Assembly (NCBI GenBank): GCA_964244295.1
Contig: CAXTIG010000008.1
Span: forward strand, 1-64,000
DNA length: 64,000 nucleotides
Direction: 5' to 3'
Origin: JAJAZB01 sp964244295
Lineage (GTDB): Bacteria; Bacteroidota; Bacteroidia; Cytophagales; Spirosomataceae
Shown: piece after piece, positions 42,526-50,187 of the stretch
Layout of the letters: every line of letters begins with the position of its first letter
How positions within the stretch are numbered: position 1 is the first letter of the stretch
The notes under the pieces: model-generated
Database searches by the model: none
Told to the model about the DNA's origin: nothing
What the model saw: only the letters and a program-made list of their open reading frames with translations
Made by a program: the position numbers and the translations under genes

Positions 42526-43593
42526 ATGAACGCAACGAGCGAAGCCCCCATCCGCAATCCGCATTCCCCAATCCGCAATCCCAAAACCGGCGTGCTGCTG
42601 GTCAACCTCGGCACACCCGACAGCCCCGCCGTGCCCGACGTGCGCAAGTACCTCCAGGAATTTCTGATGGACGGGCGGGTCATCGACATTCCGTACCCGA
42701 ACCGCTGGGCGCTCATCAACCTGATTATTGCGCCGTTTCGTGCGCCCAAATCGGCGAAGATCTACCGCGAACTCTGGACCGAGCGCGGCTCGCCGCTTAA
42801 ATTCTACGGCCAAGACGTGCAGCAGTTGCTGCAACGGGCGCTGGGCGACGACTACCTCGTCGAACTGGCTATGCGCTACCAAAGCCCGAGCATCGACGCC
42901 GGGCTGGACACCCTGCGCCGGGCTGGGTTGCAGGAAATCGTCGTTATTCCGTTTTTCCCGCAGTACGCCTCGGCTTCGACGGGATCGGTGTACGAAAAAG
43001 TGATGGGCATCGTCGGCACCTGGCAAACCATCCCCCGCATCCGGTTCACGAACACCTTTTTCGACCACCCCAACTTCATCCGGGCCTTTGCCGACTCGGC
43101 CCGGAAGTACATGGCCCGGACCGACTTCGATTTCTTTCTTTTCAGTTACCACGGTCTGCCCGAACGGCAAATCACGAAGGGCGACCTGACTGGTCACACG
43201 TGCAAATTTGGCGCGTGTTGCGATACGCTCACCCCGGCCAACCAGCTTTGCTACCGCGCCCAGTGCTTTGCCACCACGCGTCTGCTGGTGAAGGAGTTGG
43301 GCTTGCAGGAAGGCACCTACACGACGAGTTTCCAGAGCCGCCTCGGCCGCACGCCCTGGGTGCAGCCCTACACCGACGACGTGGTGAAAGCCTTGCCCGG
43401 CCAGGGCAAAAAACGGGTGCTGGCCTTCAGCCCGGCCTTCGTGGCCGATTGCCTCGAAACCACCATCGAGGTGGGCGTGGAGTACAAGGAGTTGTTTGAA
43501 GCCGCCGGGGGCGAACACTGGCAATTGGTCGAAAGCCTGAACGATAATCCGCTGTGGGTGGAGTTGTTGGTGGAGAGGGTTAAGAAGTCGTAA
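42526..43593 (+). CDS. hemH: Ferrochelatase
   Basis: About 355 residues; inserts ferrous iron into protoporphyrin IX at the last step of heme synthesis, on the cytoplasmic membrane face. The family start GVLLVNLGTPDSP, the active-site His in FLFSYHGLPERQ and the C-terminal FSPAFVADCLETTIEV (catalytic Glu region) are all present. A Cys-rich insert follows the His motif (TCKFGACC, then LCYRAQC), which I recall from other Bacteroidota enzymes. The ATG at 42526 is used; GTG at 42511 and GTG at 42591 are alternatives. The first 20 or so residues are encoded by a CCGCAATCC-type simple repeat, which is unusual for this protein. Confidence 0.96.
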   Translation: MNATSEAPIRNPHSPIRNPKTGVLLVNLGTPDSPAVPDVRKYLQEFLMDGRVIDIPYPNRWALINLIIAPFRAPKSAKIYRELWTERGSPLKFYGQDVQQLLQRALGDDYLVELAMRYQSPSIDAGLDTLRRAGLQEIVVIPFFPQYASASTGSVYEKVMGIVGTWQTIPRIRFTNTFFDHPNFIRAFADSARKYMARTDFDFFLFSYHGLPERQITKGDLTGHTCKFGACCDTLTPANQLCYRAQCFATTRLLVKELGLQEGTYTTSFQSRLGRTPWVQPYTDDVVKALPGQGKKRVLAFSPAFVADCLETTIEVGVEYKELFEAAGGEHWQLVESLNDNPLWVELLVERVKKS

Positions 43594-43636
43594 GCGGGTC
43601 GTATTTTGTGCCGATAATTCCCCGTTCGGCCTTTCT

Positions 43637-43675
43637 GGTTGCCGCAACTTGCAGAGGATGAGAGTTGCGGCAACC
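43637..43675. repeat. Inverted repeat between hemH and the AT-rich patch
   Basis: Perfect 13-bp arms (43637-43649 and 43663-43675) around a 13-base loop. It lies 43 bases after the hemH stop and marks the switch from GC-rich to AT-rich DNA. There is no T-run. Confidence 0.7.
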
Positions 43676-43724
43676 GACTTATTATGACTGTGGCGACAGT
43701 GCAACTATCAATTGAAAATAAGAA

Positions 43725-44645
43725 ATGGAACGAACAACTTTACCGATACATTTTGAGGACAGAAGCGGATACGAGTTTGAACGTTTGACTTTTGCTTTTG
43801 TTTCCAGACACAGGAATTGGGACAGCATTGAATGGATTGGACAAACAGGAGGTGATGGAGGCAGAGATATTTGGGGACAGTTTGACAGGGAAAGTTATTG
43901 CTATCAATGTGCGAACTATCGCAGTTTGACATTCAAAAAAGCAAAAGAGGACATCGACAAACTTGTAAAGCATAAATCAATTCCTAACAACTTCATTTTA
44001 GTGTGTGGCGGACGAGTAACTGCTAACATTAGAAATAAAGTAGTTGAATATGCAAAATCTGTAAGTATTAAAACTGCCATCGTTTGGACAGGTGTTGAAT
44101 TTGAAGAATTAATTCGTAAAGATGCCCCTGAACTTATAAAAAGATTTGTTAAGGGTGAAGATTTTCCCGACACAGCTTCTGAGCTAATACACTTTGCCGT
44201 TGCAATTAACTTCAAAAATGATAAGGAAATTGTTGACTTAATTGCTGAATGTTTTGACAGGCCTGCATTCACGACAAGGTTTCGAAATGAATCAAACATT
44301 CCCGATTTTGAAAAAGCAATTAAGGATACAATTGAAGTTTTAAATACGGGTATTCATCGATTGCGTGACGGAACAACCATAAGGATAATTCCATCACGAA
44401 ATAGAATTTCTGACCAAGAATTAAAAACAGAACTTGCTGTCATAACAAAACTTGTTGTTAAACTTCGTGACAATTTTGTTGAGTTGAAACGAAAGAACGA
44501 AATTAAATCTTGTGGCTGTAATCAACCTGACTGCCCTGTTCACAGTTTGTCAGATAACGCTTGTAAGATTATGGACAAGTCACGACAAGAGATTTTTGCC
44601 AAGTTCAAGAAAATAAAACCTGAATTCAATTTAGAACTTGATTAG
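43725..44645 (+). CDS. Mrr-like restriction endonuclease family protein
   Basis: A 306-residue protein with an N-terminal PD-(D/E)xK-type fold: SGYEFERLTFAFVS helix, then WIGQTGGDGGRDIWG (catalytic Asp region) and YCYQCANYRSLTFKKAK. The second catalytic segment reads QCANY where Mrr enzymes usually have Q-x-K, so the lysine is missing or displaced. The C-terminal part (about 150-306) is helical and ends with a Cys-rich CGCNQPDCPV segment that may bind metal. Base composition is far more AT-rich than the neighbours, consistent with recent horizontal transfer. No methyltransferase or partner gene lies nearby. A defence role is plausible but unproven. Confidence 0.72.
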   Translation: MERTTLPIHFEDRSGYEFERLTFAFVSRHRNWDSIEWIGQTGGDGGRDIWGQFDRESYCYQCANYRSLTFKKAKEDIDKLVKHKSIPNNFILVCGGRVTANIRNKVVEYAKSVSIKTAIVWTGVEFEELIRKDAPELIKRFVKGEDFPDTASELIHFAVAINFKNDKEIVDLIAECFDRPAFTTRFRNESNIPDFEKAIKDTIEVLNTGIHRLRDGTTIRIIPSRNRISDQELKTELAVITKLVVKLRDNFVELKRKNEIKSCGCNQPDCPVHSLSDNACKIMDKSRQEIFAKFKKIKPEFNLELD

Positions 44646-44665
44646 CATATGGACAGAAAAATACC

Positions 44666-44866
44666 CCGCATCGCTCGCATCTTGCGAGTGATGCGTATTT
44701 CAAGCCCCTCTGGGGTGTCATCGGATGCGAGTGGGTTTACAACTTGAAAATCAGTTTAACCAGAATTTTTCATAAAAGAACTACTCGCAAGCAACCACGC
44801 GCCAGAGGCGCTTGCAAAAGTCATCACTCCAATTTCATTGCGGACAAGATGCGAGCGATTGCGGGG
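44666..44866. repeat. Imperfect inverted-repeat element with internal hairpins
   Basis: The gap between the nuclease gene and the GrpB remnant begins with a CCCCGCATCGCTCGCATCTTG block and ends with its near-complement around 44845-44866. The left block also forms a local palindrome with the following GCGAGTGATGCG. Inside are further short stems (CCCCTCTGGGG, GCGCCAGAGGCGC). It looks like a small non-coding dispersed element; no ORF is credible. Confidence 0.6.
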
Positions 44867-44937
44867 CTTGAGTATGTTTCACTTAGCAATTCCAGTTGAC
44901 GTGACTTTATTTTGTAATTGCGGAAAACCTTTACACC

Positions 44938-45482
44938 GTGCTGCTTCAAGAATACCAGGGACGTTGGGTTCAGGATTCAATGAGATAAGCAAAATCATTT
45001 CGGAGGCGCTGCATCCGTTGTCGGTTGCCATTGAACACGTAGGGAGCACAGCAATTCCCCAATTGGTCGCGAAGCCCATTATCGACATCGATGTAGTTCA
45101 CGGCGTTGACGTTGAATTCGCCGAATTAACGTCAAGGCTGGGAAAACTCGGGTATTATCACAACGGAAATCAGGAGATTCCTGACCGGGAGGTGTTTAAA
45201 CGAGAACGGGCCGAAGCCCGCCATCCGGCGCTGGATTCCATCGCCCATCACCTATACGTTTGCCCGATCCACAGTTCGGAATGGCAACGGCATCTTCGGT
45301 TCCGGGATTTCCTACGCGCTAACGAGGAGGCAAGGGTTCAGTACCAGCGGCTGAAGCAGGAGCTTGCCGAAGAGGCGAATCAGGATCGAAAGCACTACGC
45401 TCAATTGAAAGAAAACAAAGCCGGAGCGTTTATTCGGGGAATCATTGAAAATACTGATGCCCTCGCTCGGCCGCTCCTGTGA
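44938..45482 (+). pseudogene. GrpB family protein, frameshifted near its start
   Basis: The frame from about 44976 to 45482 encodes most of a GrpB (nucleotidyltransferase-like, UPF0157) protein: FNEISKIISEAL, IEHVGSTAIPQLVAKPIIDI, NGNQEIPDREVFKRER and HHLYVCP are all conserved. The conserved N-terminal strand LQEYQGRWVQD is encoded in a different frame at 44941-44976, beginning at a GTG at 44938. Restoring one base near 44974-44978 would join the two. Either the gene is broken or there is a one-base assembly error. GrpB proteins are poorly understood relatives of nucleotidyltransferases. The gene lies at the edge of the AT-rich patch. Confidence 0.8.
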
Positions 45483-45582
45483 CGCGCGGATGCCGGAGCA
45501 AGGCGTTTGTAACGCCCGTGCGTTAAAGGCGCAAGCAAGCGGCAAAAAGTGTTGTAACTTGGTTCGCAAACGCACGGATGGC

Positions 45583-45747
45583 ATGGAAACCATGAAAATT
45601 GTCTACTGGCAGGAAGGAGAGTACTGGCTGGGCTACCTTCAAAATTACCCCGCTTACTGGACCCAGGGCGAAAGCCTGGACGATTTGAAAAGCCACCTGC
45701 GGGATTTGTACGCCGACCTGTCGAGCGGTAAAATTCCCGGAGCCTGA
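45583..45747 (+). CDS. Small HicB-like protein
   Basis: A 54-residue ORF (ATG at 45583; a second ATG at 45592). The sequence KIVYWQEGEYWLGYLQNYP followed by TQGESLDDLKSHLRDLYADL has the beta-beta-beta-alpha shape of the HicB antitoxin partial RNase-H-like fold, without the C-terminal DNA-binding domain. No hicA toxin gene is adjacent on either side. It starts 101 bases after the GrpB stop and ends 21 bases before the M24 peptidase. It may be an orphan regulator or a relic. Confidence 0.55.
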   Translation: METMKIVYWQEGEYWLGYLQNYPAYWTQGESLDDLKSHLRDLYADLSSGKIPGA

Positions 45748-45768
45748 GTTTATCTACCACTAAATTTC

Positions 45769-47115
45769 ATGAATACACGTCGTAACGCGCTGTTCCTGGC
45801 GGTTTGCATCGGGCTGACCACGGCGGCATTTTCCCAGCCCACCGAAACCATCCTCCCCGAACGCGACCGCGCGCGGGTAGTGGATGAACTCCTGGAAGAC
45901 CGCTTCAGCAACCTGCTGCCCCAACTCATGCGCCGCGAAGGCATCGACCTGTGGGTGCTCATTTCCCGCGAGTACAACGAAGACCCGGTGCTGAAAACCA
46001 TGCTGCCTTCCACCTGGCTTTCGGCCCGGCGGCGCACGATTCTCGTGTTTTTCGATACCGGAAAAGACGTTGAAAAACTCGCCATTGCCCGCTACGACGT
46101 GGGGAGTTTGCTGAAGGGTGCCTGGGACATCGACGTGCGCCCCAACCAGTGGGACGCGCTCGTGAACGTCATTCAGACCCGCAACCCGAAAAAAATCGGG
46201 CTGAATTTCTCGGCCACCTACGCCCACGCCGACGGCCTGACGTACACCGAACACCGGGAGTTTTTCGGGAAACTGCCCGCTGACTTTCAGCGGCGCGTTG
46301 TCCCGGCGGAGCGGCTGGCGGTGGGCTGGCTCGAAACCCGCACGGCGAAGGAACTGGCCCTGTACCCGGCCATTTGCCGCCTCTCGCACGACATCATTCG
46401 CGAAGGGTTCTCGGATAAAACCATCCAGCCCGGCGTCACCACCACCGACGATCTGGTGTGGTGGTTTCGCCAGCGCGTCACCGACCTGGGGCTGGAAACC
46501 TGGTTTCACCCCACGGTGGACGTGCAACGGGCCGATGCCGCCCGGTTCGATCACCTCCGCACCTTCGCCAAGCGGCCCAACGGCGAGGTCATCCTGCCCG
46601 GCGATTTGCTGCACGTCGATTTTGGCATTACCTACCTCCGCCTCAACACCGACCAGCAGCAACACGCGTACGTGCTCCGCCCCGGCGAAACGGGCGTGCC
46701 GGAGGCGATTCGGGCCGCGTTTCGGAAGGGAAACCGCTTGCAGGAAATTCTGACGGAGCGGTTTCGGGCCGGAAAATCGGGCAATGAATTGTTGAGCGAA
46801 GCGCTCGAACAGGCCAAAACCGAAGGCATCACCGCCTCGATTTATTCGCACCCCATCGGCTCGCACGGCCACGCCGCCGGGCCGACCATCGGCCTCTGGG
46901 ACCAGCAAAAGGGCGTTCCTGGCGCGGGTGATTACCCGCTTTTCCCGAACACCACGTATTCCATCGAACTCAACGCCGCCGTGGAAATTCCCGAATGGAA
47001 GAAAACCATCCGAATCATGCTCGAAGAAGACGGCCTGTTCGACGGCCAGACCTTCCGCTACCTCGACGGACGGCAAACGGAGATTTTTACGGTTGCGGGG
47101 AAGGGGGGGAAGTAG
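45769..47115 (+). CDS. M24 family metallopeptidase (Xaa-Pro aminopeptidase-like)
   Basis: A 448-residue exported protein with a signal peptide (about 1-23) and a pita-bread M24 fold. The N-terminal creatinase-like domain (about 40-190) is followed by the catalytic domain with likely metal ligands in LLHVDFGITY (Asp), SHPIGSHGHAAGP (His), YSIELNAAVE (Glu) and IMLEEDGLF (Glu). A second Asp would be expected near NTDQQQHAYV. M24 enzymes remove N-terminal residues next to proline; an exported form would process periplasmic peptides. It is followed by a simple-repeat region with an assembly gap. Confidence 0.9.
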   Translation: MNTRRNALFLAVCIGLTTAAFSQPTETILPERDRARVVDELLEDRFSNLLPQLMRREGIDLWVLISREYNEDPVLKTMLPSTWLSARRRTILVFFDTGKDVEKLAIARYDVGSLLKGAWDIDVRPNQWDALVNVIQTRNPKKIGLNFSATYAHADGLTYTEHREFFGKLPADFQRRVVPAERLAVGWLETRTAKELALYPAICRLSHDIIREGFSDKTIQPGVTTTDDLVWWFRQRVTDLGLETWFHPTVDVQRADAARFDHLRTFAKRPNGEVILPGDLLHVDFGITYLRLNTDQQQHAYVLRPGETGVPEAIRAAFRKGNRLQEILTERFRAGKSGNELLSEALEQAKTEGITASIYSHPIGSHGHAAGPTIGLWDQQKGVPGAGDYPLFPNTTYSIELNAAVEIPEWKKTIRIMLEEDGLFDGQTFRYLDGRQTEIFTVAGKGGK

Positions 47116-47325
47116 GATAGAGTAGAGAGGATAGAGTAGAGAGGATAGAGAACGGCATTTCCNNNNNNNNNNNNNNNNNNNNNNNNNNNNNNNNNNNNNN
47201 NNNNNNNNNNNNNNNNNNNNNNNNNNNNNNNNNNNNNNNNNNNNNNNNNNNNNNNNNNNNNNACTATCCACTATCCACTATCCACTATCCACTATCCACT
47301 ATCCACTATCCACTATCCACTATCT
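47116..47325. repeat. Tandem simple repeats flanking an assembly gap
   Basis: Left of the gap are copies of a GGATAGAGTAGAGA unit (47116-47150). Right of it is an array of ACTATCC units (47263-47325), the approximate complement of the left side. The region lies between convergent genes and may form an inverted repeat like those elsewhere, but its middle is missing. Confidence 0.8.
47163..47262. other. Assembly gap (100 N)
   Basis: Exactly 100 N between two tandem-repeat arrays, so the true gap length is unknown. Confidence 0.99.
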
Positions 47326-47332
47326 CGCCTCC

Positions 47333-48022
47333 TCACGCGTTGACGTACAGCGTGTGGGTTAGGTCGTAGCCGCCGGTGGCGGCGCTGGCTACGACGGTAG
47401 CCAGTTCGTTGTCGAGCGAATCGCGGATGATGCCGTCGGTCGTGTTTTTGGTCGGGTTCTGGCCGTGGGCTTTGTAGAGGTCGGTGTTGTACACGGCGGT
47501 GTTGATTTCTTCCGGGAAAGCAATTTGTGAAGTGAGTTTGAGCGTGTTGTTGACGTACACCTGCACGTGAAGGTGCGTCACGCGGCCCTGGTACCAGCCG
47601 GGGTAAATGCCCTTGAATTTGGCAACGCCGTTGGCGTCGGTGGTTTGCAAGCCCCGGCAAAACGTGGCGCTGGTGTTGTTTTGGGTGCCCAGGTAGCCGC
47701 TGTTGGTGTAGCCGGAATAGTAGCCGTCTTTGTCGCAGTACCAGATGTCCACGCGGGCGTTGGGCAGGAGGTTACAACCGTCGTTGACGTTGCGGACGAT
47801 GAGGTTCATCTGGAGCGGCAGGCCGGGTTTGCCCTCGCTGATGTCCACCCGGTTCACGGCCGAACCCCGGCTGTTGTAAAGCGGGTAGGGTCCATCGGTT
47901 TCGGTGTCGGTAACGGCACAACTACCGGGGGTGGGGGCCTCTTCGTCCGGTTTGCAGGCCAGAAGCAGGGGAGACGTGAGCAAGCCGAGACCGGCTTTTT
48001 TCAGAAATTCTTTGCGTTCCAT
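47333..48022 (-). CDS. Secreted intradiol ring-cleavage dioxygenase
   Basis: A 229-residue lipoprotein-like enzyme. The leader (RKEFLKKAGLGLLTSPLLLAC) ends in a lipobox Cys near residue 23 and also resembles a weak Tat signal. The catalytic domain has the intradiol pattern: DTETDGPYPLY, then ARVDIWYCDKDGYYSGY (first Fe-Tyr) and GIYPGWYQGRVTHLHVQVY (second Fe-Tyr and two His). Such enzymes cleave catechols between the hydroxyls using ferric iron. Extracytoplasmic members exist in Bacteroidota and may attack aromatic or flavonoid-like compounds outside the cytoplasm. No beta-ketoadipate genes are nearby, so the physiological substrate is unclear. Confidence 0.87.
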   Translation of the reverse strand: MERKEFLKKAGLGLLTSPLLLACKPDEEAPTPGSCAVTDTETDGPYPLYNSRGSAVNRVDISEGKPGLPLQMNLIVRNVNDGCNLLPNARVDIWYCDKDGYYSGYTNSGYLGTQNNTSATFCRGLQTTDANGVAKFKGIYPGWYQGRVTHLHVQVYVNNTLKLTSQIAFPEEINTAVYNTDLYKAHGQNPTKNTTDGIIRDSLDNELATVVASAATGGYDLTHTLYVNA

Positions 48023-48124
48023 GCGGAAAATCGGGTTGAAAGGCTGGTTTGGCGAGAAATACGCGATTGGGCGATTGGACGTTGCCCTGGCCGCATGAAT
48101 TGTGCGGATGATCTGAAGTTAGGA

Positions 48125-48457
48125 TTAAATCAGTCCCGCCCACCGCGCCGGGGCCACCGTCCGCCAGGCCGTTTTCAATACCGCCAAAAATTCTTCCCGT
48201 TCCAGGTTATCGAACTGCACCCGCGTCCAGCCCTGCGCGCCCCACTGGTTGGGGACGGCGGAAAACGTGACCGGGTCGAGGGCGGCGAGGCGGCTTTGCT
48301 CGGCCAGGGGCAGTTTCAGCACGGCCCGCTGTTCGTCGGGGAAAACGGTGGCGAAAATTTTCTGCTTCACCCGAAACGAGGGGCGGCCCCAGTGGCCGTG
48401 CTCGTTGGTGTGGGGCAGGGAAAGGGCCAGGTCGCGGAGGGTTTCGGGGGAGAGCAT
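48125..48457 (-). CDS. MmcQ/YjbR family protein
   Basis: A 110-residue protein of the MmcQ/YjbR family. The typical blocks are present: LRDLALSLPHTNEHGHWGRP (acidic-aromatic N-terminus), FRVKQKIFATVF, and GWTRVQFDNLEREEFLAVLK with the C-terminal AWRTVAPAR. The fold resembles a double-wing DNA-binding domain, but the function is unproven. It is single, upstream of the dioxygenase on the same strand with a 102-base gap. Confidence 0.88.
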   Translation of the reverse strand: MLSPETLRDLALSLPHTNEHGHWGRPSFRVKQKIFATVFPDEQRAVLKLPLAEQSRLAALDPVTFSAVPNQWGAQGWTRVQFDNLEREEFLAVLKTAWRTVAPARWAGLI

Positions 48458-48570
48458 GGGGAAACTATTTTTCGGAGAAAGGTAGGGTTATCGCCCGGTC
48501 TACTCCATTTTCCTGCTGAAAACCTCGCTCGCACCGATTGCAAATCGGGGCGCAAACGGATCGGCGTCTC

Positions 48571-48598
48571 AGACGCCGATCCGTCTCCTACCGGACCT
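48571..48598. repeat. Short palindrome
   Basis: A CGGATCGGCGTCT arm followed, after CAG-type spacing, by AGACGCCGATCCG in the divergent gap before the first small cassette. There is no T-run. The 278-base gap also holds the dyad at 48662-48700. Confidence 0.55.
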
Positions 48599-48661
48599 AA
48601 CCCACACTCAAAAAATCCCCGACCAACCTGGCCTGGGACTTTTTTTGCTACTGAAAAGCCT

Positions 48662-48700
48662 GTGAAGTTTTTTCACACAATTTTCGTGTATTAACTTCAC
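48662..48700. promoter_or_regulatory. Dyad upstream of small cassette 1
   Basis: GTGAAGTT (48662-48669) and AACTTCAC (48693-48700) form outer arms, with an inner ACAC/GTGT pair. It sits 36 bases before the 64-residue ORF, where an operator or promoter would be expected. Binding by the downstream HTH protein is a guess. Confidence 0.5.
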
Positions 48701-48735
48701 AACCGCGATGTTTACCGAATCGAACCCAGCACTCC

Positions 48736-48930
48736 ATGACCGAGCGCGAACGCGAAGACCTCCGGCAAGCCCTTGTCATTCTGAAAAGGGCACTTGCCAA
48801 GACCCACGAGGACATCATCTATTATCCTGTGAAGGGCGATGAGAAAGGCTTCCGATTCTTAATTGAAAAAGCGAAGCGGTTGCAGAAAGCGATTGATGGG
48901 TTTCGGCAGCAACTCGACGACGATTCTTGA
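48736..48930 (+). CDS. Small helical protein of cassette 1 (64 aa)
   Basis: A 64-residue charged protein predicted to be almost all alpha-helix (EREREDLRQALVILKRALAK, then FLIEKAKRLQKAIDGF), perhaps a helical hairpin. I do not recognise the family. It is followed 68 bases later by a protein with a helix-turn-helix-like C-terminus, and the two have counterparts at 54796-55508. The shared layout suggests a two-gene unit, but no function can be assigned. Confidence 0.55.
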   Translation: MTEREREDLRQALVILKRALAKTHEDIIYYPVKGDEKGFRFLIEKAKRLQKAIDGFRQQLDDDS

Positions 48931-48998
48931 GGAGGCGGGGCCAGGTCCCGCTTTTGGGCAGCGTTAAAACAAACCAATCAATCTGATACCAGGACTTC

Positions 48999-49433
48999 AT
49001 GGAAACAACCGAAGTTACCGCAAGAGCGCGGGCCTATCGTGAACGCATTCATGCCACAGAAACCGAAGTAGACGCCAAAGCGATTGCGGCGGAATTTCAC
49101 GCGTTTTACAACGCGTTGACCACCGGGGAGCGAGAGGAGGCCGACCGCTTTCTGGAACAGGTCGTTGAAGAGCACCGCGAAGAGATGGCGGATATTGAGC
49201 GAATGCTGGAAACGCTGGAATTGAAGCGTAAGGGGGCGGTCGTGTACGAGGGGCGGGAGTATCTTTTGGGCGAGTGGCTGACGATTGCCGATTACTGCCG
49301 GATGTACAACCAGAAACCGAATACGGTGATGAACTGGATTGCCCGCGAAGTTGTGCCGAAAACCAACGTGGTGACGATTCCAGAACTTAACAACCTGAAA
49401 CTGCTCAAAAATGAGTTATACCGAGCGGCGTAG
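48999..49433 (+). CDS. HTH-like small protein of cassette 1 (144 aa)
   Basis: A 144-residue protein. Residues 1-80 are acidic helices (EREEADRFLEQVVEEHREEM) likely to form a coiled coil. Residues about 84-144 resemble a single helix-turn-helix domain: YLLGEWLTIADYCRMYN, VMNWIAREVVPKTN, then VVTIPELNNLKLLKNELY. This domain aligns with the protein at 54990-55277 at roughly 25 of 58 positions by eye. The LTIxDY..xxVxNWI pattern recalls MerR or excisionase-like recognition helices. A DNA-binding role is inferred; no known family name can be given. Confidence 0.6.
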   Translation: METTEVTARARAYRERIHATETEVDAKAIAAEFHAFYNALTTGEREEADRFLEQVVEEHREEMADIERMLETLELKRKGAVVYEGREYLLGEWLTIADYCRMYNQKPNTVMNWIAREVVPKTNVVTIPELNNLKLLKNELYRAA

Positions 49434-49485
49434 CCTTTTGATTGAGTTCAAAGAAGCTAGATTGGTACGAGCCTGTGCTGGCTCC

Positions 49486-49509
49486 GCCGTCGCTCTGCAA
49501 AGCGACGGC
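49486..49509. repeat. Small hairpin after cassette 1
   Basis: Arms 49486-49494 and 49501-49509 pair perfectly around a 6-base loop, followed by GAGGGGATTTTA. It could be a weak terminator for the plus-strand cassette or another dispersed repeat. Confidence 0.5.
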
Positions 49510-49565
49510 GAGGGGATTTTACAACGGGATTTTGTCGAATTTCCGGCCAATCAAAAAAACCAACC

Positions 49566-49937
49566 TCACCCCAACGCCGCGTAAAGCGCCGCCAGGCCGA
49601 TAAACAGGAAAACCGGCCACGCCAGATGCCGACCCCGCGAAGCCACGAGCGTCAGCGCGCCACTGGCGAGGAACACCCCACCGATCACCAACAACACACG
49701 TTTGGACGTCAACGCCCTCTGAGCCAAAAAGAGCAACAGCACGGCGAAGCCCCACCAGGCGAGGGTGGTGATGTGCCAGGCGAAACGAAGGGTGCGGGTG
49801 GTGAACGTCGTCCCGCCAAACAACTTCGGCAGGTTTTCCCGGCGAAACAGACGGATCAGGATGTAGCGTTCGCCCAGGTAAGAGTGGGCAACGCCGATGG
49901 CAAACGTGAGGAAGGCGGCGAGGTAGAGCAGGGTCAT
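49566..49937 (-). CDS. Small integral membrane protein (four helices)
   Basis: A 123-residue protein with about four hydrophobic helices (LLYLAAFLTFAIGVAHSYLG; FAWHITTLAWWGFAVLLLFL; VLLVIGGVFLASGALTLVA; WPVFLFIGLAALYAAL). A conserved-looking His-Ser-Tyr-Leu-Gly-Glu-Arg lies after helix 1. I recognise similar small membrane proteins in many bacteria but no assigned function. It is convergent with cassette 1. The start at 49937 fits the first helix directly. Confidence 0.7.
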   Translation of the reverse strand: MTLLYLAAFLTFAIGVAHSYLGERYILIRLFRRENLPKLFGGTTFTTRTLRFAWHITTLAWWGFAVLLLFLAQRALTSKRVLLVIGGVFLASGALTLVASRGRHLAWPVFLFIGLAALYAALG

Positions 49938-50187
49938 GGTGGCCTGAGTTTGGGGAAATTACACCAGCGGAGGCGGTAAAACGGGCCGTTTTGCCGCTTA
50001 AAATTCCACGATTTCCTGCTTGTCCGAGGCTTACTTCAACCCCTTCGCCACAATCCCGGCTCCCGGCGGCAATAAACAGGTTTCCCAGCACGAAAAGTCT
50101 CATCACCAACTTCCGGTTGGGCGAGATAACGGCTATCTGGTCGGCGATGGAGGCCATGGCAACTGCGTCCGTCTGATGAGCTGCTGC

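Noticed and set aside
49519..50157. 212-codon minus-strand frame overlapping the small membrane protein
   Set aside because: Its second half is a shadow of the membrane protein and the first part resembles no family. The shorter frame at 49566-49937 has convincing helices.
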